A DNA stretch of 8,708 nt, taken from assembly GCA_025350885.1 (NCBI GenBank), contig JANXXA010000030.1, forward strand, positions 1-8,708, in the 5' to 3' direction. Positions 1 to 6,798 of this stretch are shown piece after piece. The translations under genes were made by a program, and so were the position numbers. The DNA is from Phenylobacterium sp. Lineage in GTDB: Bacteria > Pseudomonadota > Alphaproteobacteria > Caulobacterales > Caulobacteraceae. How positions within the stretch are numbered: the first letter of the stretch is position 1; each line of letters starts with the position of its first letter. The notes beneath the pieces are model-generated. The model worked only from the letters and a program-made list of their open reading frames with translations, made no database searches and was not told where the DNA came from.

Positions 1-147
1 CCCCAGCGGCAGTCCGCCGCCCGGCAGCCGGTCGTCGATCCGCGGGTCGCCAAACGGCAGGGACTCAGACTCCGCCCGTCCGCCGGCCTCGATGGCCGCG
101 ATCTTCGCCCGCATGGCGTCAAGCTGCCTTGCGCGAAGATCGGACAT
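1..147 (-). CDS. imuA: ImuA-like SOS mutagenesis protein, N-terminal part (gene cut by left edge)
   Basis: Reading leftwards from an ATG at 147, all 49 codons to the window edge are open. The peptide starts MSDLRARQLDAMRAKIAAIE and ends with LPFGDPRIDDRLPGGGLPLG. The pattern 'LPxGxxxxDxxLPGGGLPxG' is the N-terminal hallmark of the RecA/SulA-like ImuA family. ImuA works with ImuB and the polymerase DnaE2 in SOS-induced translesion mutagenesis, and in Caulobacter the three genes form a LexA-controlled operon. An AGGAG ribosome site (163-159) lies 11 bases before the start. Further upstream is a perfect LexA box, which independently supports the assignment. imuB and dnaE2 should lie beyond the left edge; this is expected, not seen. 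The alternative is another short RecA-like protein, since only the N-terminus is visible and the ATPase core is missing. Confidence 0.75.
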   Translation of the reverse strand, partial: MSDLRARQLDAMRAKIAAIEAGGRAESESLPFGDPRIDDRLPGGGLPLG

Positions 148-166
148 GACGTTGCGGACTCCTTTC

Positions 167-181
167 GTTCTATTTTTGTTC
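167..181 (-). promoter_or_regulatory. LexA operator (SOS box), GTTC-N7-GTTC
   Basis: The plus strand reads GTTC TATTTTT GTTC, which is GAAC-N7-GAAC on the imuA strand. It is a perfect match to the direct-repeat operator GTTC-N7-GTTC known for alphaproteobacterial LexA. The right-hand half-site (178-181) lies inside the predicted -10 element of the imuA promoter, so bound LexA would block polymerase directly. The box is 20 bases upstream of the imuA start. No other GTTC-N7-GTTC was noticed in the window. Confidence 0.85.
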
Positions 182-205
182 TAGTCTTCGCCGGCCGGGA
201 GTCAA
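178..205 (-). promoter_or_regulatory. Housekeeping-sigma promoter of the imuA-like gene
   Basis: On the minus strand TTGACTC (205-199) is followed by 13 bases and then ACTAGAAC (185-178). This fits the Caulobacter vegetative consensus TTGACGS-N10-14-GCTANAWC, with one mismatch in each element. The -10 element shares its GAAC with one half of the LexA box. Transcription would start near 170, giving a short leader containing the AGGAG site. The promoter is inferred from consensus only. Confidence 0.6.
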
Positions 206-280
206 GCCGCCGCCGCCGACCGTCTTGACCCGGCCGGCACGCCGCCGGATGGTCCCGCCCAAGACCGGCGTCATGCCGGC
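206..280. other. Remainder of the imuA-esterase intergenic region
   Basis: The divergent gap runs from 148 to 293. Beyond the imuA control elements and the esterase ribosome site it contains GC-rich sequence with several CCGGC runs. A TTGACC at 225-230 resembles a -35 hexamer for the esterase, but no convincing -10 follows at 16-18 bases. I therefore make no promoter call for the esterase. Confidence 0.3.
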
Positions 281-287
281 GGGGAGG
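281..287 (+). promoter_or_regulatory. Ribosome binding site that fixes the esterase start
   Basis: GGGGAGG lies six bases before the ATG at 294. It is the only strong Shine-Dalgarno sequence near the candidate starts, so it favours 294 over the in-frame TTG at 225 and the ATGs at 249 and 273. Confidence 0.75.
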
Positions 288-293
288 TCTTCC

Positions 294-1823
294 ATGATCC
301 GCATTTCGACCCTTCTGTTCGCGACCGTACTGGCCGCCGGCGCCGCCCAGGCTCAGCCGCAGGCCCCGGTCACCGTGCGGATCAGCTCCGGCCCCGTGAC
401 TGGCGTGGTCGAGGGCAAGGCCCGCGTCTTCCGTGACATTCCCTTCGCCGCGGCCCCCGTGGGCGCCCTGCGCTGGGCGCCGCCGCAACCGGTAAAGGCT
501 TGGACCGCGCCCCGCGCCGCCGCCCTGGCCGGACCCTCCTGCCCACAGCCGATGACCGCCAACAACGCCCCCAACTCCGGCGGCGCCAACGGCCCGACCT
601 CGGAGGACTGCCTGCAGCTCAACGTCTTCGCCCCCACCGGCGGCGCGGGCGGCACCGCCAAGGGCGCGCCGGTGATGGTCTGGATTCACGGCGGCGGCCA
701 TCGCACCGGCGGCGGCTGGCTCTATGACGGCCAGAATTTCGCCCGCGACGGGGTGGTGGTGGTCAGCGTCAACTACCGCCTGGGCGCGCTCGGCTATTTC
801 GCCCACCCCGCCCTGACCAAGGCGGCCAAAGCCGGCGAGCCGCTCGGCAACTACGGCCTGATGGACCAGATCGCCGCGCTGAAATGGGTGCAGCGCAACA
901 TCGCGGCCTTCGGTGGCGACCCGAGGAACGTCACCGTGTTCGGCGAGAGCGCCGGGGGCATGAGCACGCTGGCTCTCCTCGCCACGCCGTCGGCCAAGGG
1001 GCTCTACCAGAAGGCCATCGTCGAATCCGGCCTCGGCTGGTTCGAGCCCAAGACCCTGGCCGACCAGGAAAGGGTCGGCGCCGCGGCGCTCGCCAGGATC
1101 GGCGTCCCGGCCGCCGCCACGGCCGCCGACCTGCGCGCCCTGTCGGCCGACAAATTGGGGGGGATCGACGGAAACTATGGCCCCTTCATCGACGGCAAGC
1201 TGATGACCGAGACCGCCTCTCAGGCCATCGCCCGCGGCCATGTCCCCGATGTCCCGCTGATCATCGGCTCGAATTCCGGCGAGGATTCGCTGATGGGTCC
1301 GATGACTCTGGGCGCGGCGGCGGTGGCGAAGATTCCCGCCGCGGTGAAGCCGGCCTACACAGCCGAGGCGGCGGCCGGCGACGACGCCTTCGCGCGCGCC
1401 GTGTTCACCGACCGGGTGATGGGCGGCCCGGCCCGCTGGGTGGCGGCCAAGGCGTCAGGCGGCCAGCCCGCATGGCTCTACTATTTCTCCTACGTCGGGT
1501 CGCGTTTCCGGCCGGCCATGACGCGTGCCGGCCATGCCGCGGAGATCCAGTACGTCTGGGAATACTGGGGCCGCCGCACGCCGATGAGCGAGGTTACCGA
1601 GGACGACAAGGCCGTGGCCGCCTTGATGCACGCTTGCTGGGTCAGCTTCGCCAAGACCGGGGCACCGAAATGCGGACCCCAGGCCTGGCCCGCCTACTCG
1701 CCCGCCAGCGACCAGCTGATGGAATTCGGCGCCTCGAGCGGGGTGCGCACGCATTTCCGCAAGGCGCAGCTGGACGCCCAGCAGGCCGCAGCCCTGCCCG
1801 GCCTGGAGCTCGACGCGAAGTAG
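294..1823 (+). CDS. Secreted type-B carboxylesterase (para-nitrobenzyl esterase-like)
   Basis: This 509-residue alpha/beta hydrolase belongs to the type-B carboxylesterase family (PF00135) and would hydrolyse carboxylic esters. Residues 1-20 form a signal peptide (MIRI, hydrophobic core, AQA before Q21), so the enzyme is probably periplasmic or secreted. The start at 294 has GGGGAGG six bases upstream; starting further upstream would put a basic extension before the signal peptide. The oxyanion-hole HGGG is at 132-135, the family signature EDCLQLNV at 104-111, and C83 and C106 sit where the family's N-terminal disulfide forms. The triad is S219 in GESAGG, E330 in GSNSGEDS and H414 in GHAAEIQYVW, so the enzyme should be active. 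The length is normal for the family. The natural substrate cannot be told from sequence. ku begins 58 bases after the stop on the same strand and may be partly served by read-through. Confidence 0.93.
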   Translation: MIRISTLLFATVLAAGAAQAQPQAPVTVRISSGPVTGVVEGKARVFRDIPFAAAPVGALRWAPPQPVKAWTAPRAAALAGPSCPQPMTANNAPNSGGANGPTSEDCLQLNVFAPTGGAGGTAKGAPVMVWIHGGGHRTGGGWLYDGQNFARDGVVVVSVNYRLGALGYFAHPALTKAAKAGEPLGNYGLMDQIAALKWVQRNIAAFGGDPRNVTVFGESAGGMSTLALLATPSAKGLYQKAIVESGLGWFEPKTLADQERVGAAALARIGVPAAATAADLRALSADKLGGIDGNYGPFIDGKLMTETASQAIARGHVPDVPLIIGSNSGEDSLMGPMTLGAAAVAKIPAAVKPAYTAEAAAGDDAFARAVFTDRVMGGPARWVAAKASGGQPAWLYYFSYVGSRFRPAMTRAGHAAEIQYVWEYWGRRTPMSEVTEDDKAVAALMHACWVSFAKTGAPKCGPQAWPAYSPASDQLMEFGASSGVRTHFRKAQLDAQQAAALPGLELDAK

Positions 1824-1830
1824 CCGAACG

Positions 1831-1874
1831 GAATCCCCCCAGCGGCGTTTGAGGAGTCGCATCAACGGGGATTC
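1831..1874 (+). repeat. 8-bp inverted repeat in the ku leader
   Basis: GAATCCCC at 1831-1838 is perfectly complementary to GGGGATTC at 1867-1874, with a 28-base loop that contains a GAGGAG (1851-1856). The right arm includes GGGGA (1867-1871), the only Shine-Dalgarno-like sequence at a workable distance (10 bases) from the ku start. The structure could hide the ku ribosome site. No T-run follows the right arm, so it is not a typical intrinsic terminator for the esterase gene. Confidence 0.45.
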
Positions 1875-1881
1875 GACACTC

Positions 1882-2739
1882 ATGGCCGCGCGTCCCACCT
1901 GGCAGGGCTACCTGCGGCTGTCCCTCGTGAGCTGCCCGGTGTCGCTCTACACTGCTACCTCGCGGGGCGGCGAGGTGCACTTCAACATGCTGTCGAAGGA
2001 CACCCACAACCGCATCCGGATGATCCCCACCGATCCCGAGACCGGCCCGGTTGACCGTGCCGACATCGTCAAGGGCTATGAGATCGAGAAGGGCCAGTAC
2101 GTGGTCGTCACCGGCGAGGAGCTGGACAATGTCCGGCTGGAGACCACGCGGACGCTCGATATCGAACGCTTCGTCGACGAGGCCGACATCGATCGGCTCT
2201 ACTGGAACGACCCCTATTTCCTGGCCCCCGACGGCGACATCGCGGTGGAAGCCTTCAGCGTCATTCGCGAGGCCATGAGCAAGGCCGGCAAGGTGGCGCT
2301 GGGCCGTCTGGTGATGCACCAGCGCGAGCGGCTGATGGCGTTGGAGGTGCACGGCAAGGGGATCGTCGCCTACACCCTGCGAACCCGCGGCGAGGTGCGT
2401 CAGGCCGAGGAGGTGTTCGGCCACATCAAGGCGGTGAAACCGCCGCCCGAGATGGTCGCCATCGCCGCCCGGATCATCGAGCAGCAGGAAGGCCCCTTCG
2501 ACCCGACCCAGTTCACCGACCGCTATGAAGATGCTCTGCGGGCCCTGATCGCGGAAAAGCAGAAGGGCCATACGGTAAAGGTCGCCGAGGAGCCGAAGGA
2601 GGCCGAGGTCATCGACCTGATGGAGGCGCTCAAGCGCAGCCTTGGGCAGGGCGGTGGCGAGCGGCGCAAGGCCGCGCCGGCGCGTGCCGCCGCCAAGACC
2701 TCGGCGCCCGGTCGAAAGCCGGCGAAACGGCGCGCCTGA
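1882..2739 (+). CDS. ku: Non-homologous end-joining protein Ku
   Basis: This 285-residue protein is a bacterial Ku, which forms a homodimeric ring on double-strand DNA ends and recruits LigD. The start MAARPTWQGYLRLSLVSCPV is the classic N-terminus of the family. The Ku core follows (about residues 8-190), with FNMLSKDTHNRIRM at 34-47 and KGYEIEKGQYVV at 64-75. The conserved helix VIDLMEALKRSL at 243-254 leads into a short basic tail of Lys, Arg, Ala and Pro (255-285) of the kind that binds DNA. I chose ATG 1882 because homology begins there; the in-frame TTG at 1849 would add eleven unrelated residues and has no ribosome site. The Shine-Dalgarno at 1882 is weak (GGGGA, 10 bases upstream) and lies in an inverted-repeat arm. 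ku ends two bases from the end of the convergent ligD gene, its functional partner. Confidence 0.96.
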   Translation: MAARPTWQGYLRLSLVSCPVSLYTATSRGGEVHFNMLSKDTHNRIRMIPTDPETGPVDRADIVKGYEIEKGQYVVVTGEELDNVRLETTRTLDIERFVDEADIDRLYWNDPYFLAPDGDIAVEAFSVIREAMSKAGKVALGRLVMHQRERLMALEVHGKGIVAYTLRTRGEVRQAEEVFGHIKAVKPPPEMVAIAARIIEQQEGPFDPTQFTDRYEDALRALIAEKQKGHTVKVAEEPKEAEVIDLMEALKRSLGQGGGERRKAAPARAAAKTSAPGRKPAKRRA

Positions 2740-2741
2740 GC

Positions 2742-5384
2742 CTAACGCCTCGACGCCTTCAACCGCTTGATCGCCTCGCCCAACGGAGCCTCCGCGCCGC
2801 CATAGTCCGACCAGGCCCGGGTCTTTTTCAGCAGCACCGGCGCGGTGCGGATCGTGAACGTCATGGGGTCGAGCCCGGGCTTCACCTGGCGCCAGGTCAG
2901 CGGAAACGAGATTGGCGCGCCGGGCCGGGCGCGCGGTGACAGCACCGCCGCCGCCGTCGCCATCCGGTCGTTGCGCAGGTAGTCGAGGAAGATCCGCCCC
3001 TTGCGCCGGGCCTTGGCCATGTTGACCACATAGCGGTCGGGCTGGTCGGCGGCCATGGCCAGACAGACATCGCGGGCGAAGGTCTTGGCGGCTGGCCAGT
3101 CGATCGCGTCCGCCTCGTCCGTCAACGGGGTCACCACGTGCAGCCCTTTGCCGCCGGTGGTCTTGCAGAAGGCGACCAGGCCCAGGGCCTCGAGCCGGTC
3201 CCTGACCTCCAGCGCCGCCTCGATCACCCGGACGAACGGCAGGTCCTCGTCGGGGTCGAGATCGAAGACCAGGCGGCCCGGAGTTTCCGGGGCGAAGGGC
3301 CGGCAGTTCCAGGGATGGAATTCCACGGCCCCGCTCTGGGCCAGGGCGGCCAGCGCCTCGATGCGGTCGATCTGCATATAGGGTCTGGCGTCGCCGGACA
3401 CCGCCACTTCGGAGATCAGGGCCGACGCGCCTTTCCCCAGGTGGCGCTGGAAGAACCGCTGGTCGCCCAAGATCCCGTCGGGCGTGCGGATCACCGAACA
3501 GGGCCGACCTTTGAGGTGCGGCATCATCCAGGGCCCGACGACCTCCAGATAGCGCGCGAGATCGAGCTTGGTCACCGGCCGGCCGTCGCCGCCGTCCGGC
3601 CACAGCGCCTTGTCCGGACTGGAGAGCGTCACCCCCATGACGACCGGCGCCGTGCCGCGCGGCCCAGGCCCTGGTCCCCCCGCCGGCGCCGGCGCTGCGA
3701 GAGCAACCTCGATCACCTTCGCCGGCATTTCCGCCTGCACGTCGCTTGCCGCCTTGTCGTCGCGCAGGGCCTTGAAGGCGGCTTGGCGGACCATTCCCGC
3801 GCCCGTGAAGCCGGCGAACTCGATCTCCGCCACCAGCTGCGGCCTGGCCCAATGGACGCCGGCCGCCTTGCGGGGCGTGCCGGGCCCGGAGAAGGGACTG
3901 CTGTCGACTTCCAGCGGCGCCAGTCTGGGCAGCACGCGGGCTGCCTTGTCGCGGCCGAATCCCGTGCCGACCCGGCCGACATAGACCAGCCGGTCTCCGC
4001 GGTTGACCCCGACCAGCAGTGATCGAAGCTGCCCCGCCTCGCCAGTCCAACCGCCGATCACTACCTCATGGCCGGCGCGGCATTTGGATTTCAGCCAAGT
4101 GTCGGACCGGTCGGATCGGTAGGGGGCGTCGAGACGCTTGGACACGATGCCTTCCAGCGACATGCGGCAGGCGGACTTCAGCACGGCCTCGCCCCCCGTC
4201 TCGAAGTGATCGACGTAGCGGATGCGGGGACGCGTCGCCGGCGATCCCTCCAGCAGGCTCTCCAGCCGGGCCTTGCGCGCGCTGAGCGGCAGGTTCCGCA
4301 GGTCCGCGCCATCGGCGAACAGGAGATCGAACGCAAAGAAGATCAGGTCCCCCGTCCGGCCGTCCGACAGCGCCGCCTGAAGCGCCGCGAAGTCGGGCGA
4401 TCCGCCATGGTCCAGCGCGCAGGCCTCGCCGTCGATCAGGCAGTCCGGCAGCGCCCCGGCGGCCTTGCCGATCTCCCGGAACCTGGCCGTCCAGTCGAGC
4501 CCGGCGCGGGTCTTCAGCGTCGCCTTGCCGGCCTGCACGCGCAGCTGCAGCCGGTAGCCGTCGAACTTGATCTCATGCGCCCAGCCCGCACCGGACGGCG
4601 GCCGGTCCACGGACCTGGCCAGCTGCGGCGGCACGAACCCCGGCAGAGCGGCGACTTTCGTCGTGTCCGGCGCCGTCACGGCGGGCGCGGCGGCGCGCAG
4701 CCGGGCGGCGGTCTCGGCCTCGCCACCCTTGGAATTCCACACCCGTTTTGCGCCTGTCCGCGCCTTGCCGGTCATGAACCGCGTCGGCCCCTTGCCCTTG
4801 CCGGCGGCGATCTCATCCAGGCTGCGCCCCGACGCGACCGAGGTGTTGGCCCCCTCGACCAGCGCCGCCCCGCCACCTTCTACCGCGTGGTCGTCACGAT
4901 GCTTGATCAGCAGCCAGCTGTCGTGACGCTCCTTTTCCCGGCGCTTCATCCGTACCAGGACGAACCCGCCCTTCAGCCGCTCGCCGTCCAGGACGAACTT
5001 CAGGTCGCCGGTTTCCAGCCCCTTGTGCGGATCGGTCCCGGGCTCCGGTTCCCAGTAACCCCGGTCCCAGAGCATCACCGTCCCGCCGCCGTACTGGCCC
5101 TTGGGGATGGTTCCCTCGAAGTCGCCGTAGTCGAGCGGATGGTCCTCCACCTCGACGGCCAGCCGGCGCTGCGCCGGGTCCATCGACGGCCCGCGCGTCA
5201 CCGCCCAGGACTTGAACGTCCCGTCCAGCTCCAGGCGAAAGTCGTAGTGCAGCCGGGTCGCGGCGTGTTTCTGGATCACGAAGCGGAAGCGTCTGGACGG
5301 CCTGACCGACTCCGCCCCGCTCGGCTCGGCGGTCTTGGTGAAGTCGCGCATGGCGCGATATCGGATGAGCTTGCTGTCGGCCAT
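2742..5384 (-). CDS. ligD: Multifunctional NHEJ DNA ligase D (PE-LIG-POL)
   Basis: This 880-residue enzyme trims, fills and seals DNA ends held by Ku. The N-terminal 3'-phosphoesterase domain (about 30-190) has H40, H46, D48, R50, H82 and Y86, at the spacing of the known active site of Pseudomonas LigD. The ATP-dependent ligase domain (about 245-555) has the adenylated lysine K273 in EIKFDGYR, motif IV EGIVSKR (411-417), motif V WLKSKC (430-435) and an OB fold ending near LRDDK. A Pro/Gly-rich linker (about 564-577) joins it to the primase-type polymerase domain (about 585-870), with D708 and D710 in FDLDPDED, TTGGKGLHV (742-750) and D801 in RIFLDYLRN. All three active sites look intact. The domain order matches Pseudomonas and rhizobial LigD, not the POL-first mycobacterial form. 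The start lies 13 bases after the otsA stop, and its best Shine-Dalgarno (GAGG) overlaps that stop, which suggests coupled translation. Confidence 0.97.
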   Translation of the reverse strand: MADSKLIRYRAMRDFTKTAEPSGAESVRPSRRFRFVIQKHAATRLHYDFRLELDGTFKSWAVTRGPSMDPAQRRLAVEVEDHPLDYGDFEGTIPKGQYGGGTVMLWDRGYWEPEPGTDPHKGLETGDLKFVLDGERLKGGFVLVRMKRREKERHDSWLLIKHRDDHAVEGGGAALVEGANTSVASGRSLDEIAAGKGKGPTRFMTGKARTGAKRVWNSKGGEAETAARLRAAAPAVTAPDTTKVAALPGFVPPQLARSVDRPPSGAGWAHEIKFDGYRLQLRVQAGKATLKTRAGLDWTARFREIGKAAGALPDCLIDGEACALDHGGSPDFAALQAALSDGRTGDLIFFAFDLLFADGADLRNLPLSARKARLESLLEGSPATRPRIRYVDHFETGGEAVLKSACRMSLEGIVSKRLDAPYRSDRSDTWLKSKCRAGHEVVIGGWTGEAGQLRSLLVGVNRGDRLVYVGRVGTGFGRDKAARVLPRLAPLEVDSSPFSGPGTPRKAAGVHWARPQLVAEIEFAGFTGAGMVRQAAFKALRDDKAASDVQAEMPAKVIEVALAAPAPAGGPGPGPRGTAPVVMGVTLSSPDKALWPDGGDGRPVTKLDLARYLEVVGPWMMPHLKGRPCSVIRTPDGILGDQRFFQRHLGKGASALISEVAVSGDARPYMQIDRIEALAALAQSGAVEFHPWNCRPFAPETPGRLVFDLDPDEDLPFVRVIEAALEVRDRLEALGLVAFCKTTGGKGLHVVTPLTDEADAIDWPAAKTFARDVCLAMAADQPDRYVVNMAKARRKGRIFLDYLRNDRMATAAAVLSPRARPGAPISFPLTWRQVKPGLDPMTFTIRTAPVLLKKTRAWSDYGGAEAPLGEAIKRLKASRR

Positions 5385-5397
5385 CGGCTGCGGCGCC

Positions 5398-6798
5398 TCA
5401 ACCGGTCAGGGCGGCGGCGCGTTCGCCAGCCCCTTCCAGCGCGCCGACGAAGGCGTCGTGCCAGGCGGTGACGTCATTGCGCGCCACCCCGTCGAACAGC
5501 GCCCGCCAGCGGTGGAGGCGCTCGGGCCTGTCCATGGCCAGCGCTCGCTTCAGGGCGTCGGCGATCTCCTCGGGGCTGTTGGGGTTGACCAGCAGGGCCT
5601 CGCCCATCTGCCGCGCGGCCCCGGCGAACCGCGAGAGGATCAGCACGCCGGGGTCTTCCGGGTTCTGGGCGGCGACGAATTCCTTGGCGACCAGGTTCAT
5701 CCCGTCGCGGAGCGGCGTCACCAGCCCGACTCGCGCGGCGCCATAGACGCCCGCCAGTTCGTCACGGCGATAGTTCTTGTTCACGTAGCGAAACGGATTC
5801 CAGTCGACGTCCGCGTATTCCCCATTGATCCGGCCCGACAGCGCGTCCAGTCGCCCGCGAATTTCCTGATAGGCCTCGACGCTCTCGCGGCTGACCGGGG
5901 CGATCTGCAGCATCAACACCTCGCGGCGCATGTCGGGGTTATCCGCCAGGAACCGCTCGAAGCCTTCAAACCTCTCCTCAAGACCCTTCGAATAGTCCAG
6001 CCGGTCAACGCCGACGATCAGGCTGCGGAACACCGTGGCGGCGGTCATCAGGTCGCGAATCCGCCGCGCGCGCGACGAGGTGACCAGGTGGGCGAACTCC
6101 GCCGCATCGATGCCGATCGGGAAGGATCCGACCTGCACGGTTCGCCCGAACGCCTTCAGCCTGTCGGGCGAAGGCTGCGAGCCGTTGGCCTCGGCCAGGA
6201 CATACTCCTCGAACGCCACCTGGTACTCCAGGGTCTGGAATCCCACGAGGTCGTAGTCAAACATCGCCGCCGCCAGCGCCCGATGGTCGGGGAGCGTGGT
6301 GAACACCTGATGGGCCGGCCAGGGCACATGCAGGAAGAAGCCGATCCGGTTCGCAACCCCCAGCGCCCGCAGTTCGCGCGCCAACGGGATCAGATGATAG
6401 TCGTGAACCCAGATCAGATCGTCGGACCTGATCAGCGGGGCCAGCGTCTCAGCGAAGCGCCGGTTCGCCCGCTGGTAGCCCGCGCCATAGGCCCGGTCGT
6501 AGGCGGCCAGGTCGGTGCGGTAGTGGAACAGCGGCCACAGGGTCTTGTTGGCGTAGCCGTTGTAGTATTCGTCGAGGTCGATCTGCTCCAGATCGACAAC
6601 GGCCGTGGTGACGCCAGAGATGGTGGCGAGGTCCAGCGCACCGGTGAATATCGGAACCGTCTTGCCGCTCCAGCCGAACCACAGGCCGGAGTATTGCCGC
6701 AGCGCCGCCGCCAGGGCCATGGCCAGGCCGCCCACCGTCTCCTCGCCCGCGCCACCTGCCGGGGTCACCCGGTTGGAGACCACGATCAGGCGACTCAC
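5398..6798 (-). CDS. otsA: Trehalose-6-phosphate synthase OtsA (GTG start)
   Basis: This 466-residue GT20 glycosyltransferase makes trehalose-6-phosphate from UDP-glucose and glucose-6-phosphate in the cytoplasm. Family residues are all present: the N-terminal LIVVSNR with R10, the GG loop at 23-24, Y79 and W88 in YNGYANKTLWPL, D133 in WVHDYHLIP, H157 in FFLHVPWP, R266 and K271 in VDRLDYSKG, and D365 and E373 in PLRDGMNLVAKE. The length matches E. coli OtsA. The reading frame stays open upstream to 7095, but homology begins exactly at VSRLIVVSNR. GTG at 6798 is preceded at seven bases by GGAGG (6810-6806). The GTG overlaps the otsB stop as GTGA (6798-6795), typical of coupled translation. ligD follows after 13 bases. 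Confidence 0.97.
   Translation of the reverse strand: MSRLIVVSNRVTPAGGAGEETVGGLAMALAAALRQYSGLWFGWSGKTVPIFTGALDLATISGVTTAVVDLEQIDLDEYYNGYANKTLWPLFHYRTDLAAYDRAYGAGYQRANRRFAETLAPLIRSDDLIWVHDYHLIPLARELRALGVANRIGFFLHVPWPAHQVFTTLPDHRALAAAMFDYDLVGFQTLEYQVAFEEYVLAEANGSQPSPDRLKAFGRTVQVGSFPIGIDAAEFAHLVTSSRARRIRDLMTAATVFRSLIVGVDRLDYSKGLEERFEGFERFLADNPDMRREVLMLQIAPVSRESVEAYQEIRGRLDALSGRINGEYADVDWNPFRYVNKNYRRDELAGVYGAARVGLVTPLRDGMNLVAKEFVAAQNPEDPGVLILSRFAGAARQMGEALLVNPNSPEEIADALKRALAMDRPERLHRWRALFDGVARNDVTAWHDAFVGALEGAGERAAALTG

Noticed and set aside
225..293. Upstream TTG start extending the esterase by 23 residues
   Set aside because: It would place a basic extension before a clear signal peptide, and GGGGAGG is spaced for ATG 294.
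1830..1849. GGAAT followed by CGTT upstream of ku, resembling an EcfG promoter
   Set aside because: The spacer is 11 bases instead of 16-17, and the -35 has a mismatch.
1642..4050. 802-codon open frame on the minus strand across esterase end, ku and ligD
   Set aside because: It overlaps ku in antisense and ligD in another frame. Its composition is low-complexity Arg/Gly/Ala of the kind produced by shadow frames in GC-rich DNA, and it shows no recognisable motif.
4317..4332. GAAC-N8-GAAC within ligD, resembling a second LexA box
   Set aside because: The spacer is eight rather than seven bases and the site lies deep in coding sequence.
4068..5471. 467-codon open frame on the plus strand opposite ligD
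   Set aside because: It is antisense to the phosphoesterase and ligase domains of ligD, whose motifs are intact. No homology signal or ribosome site supports it.
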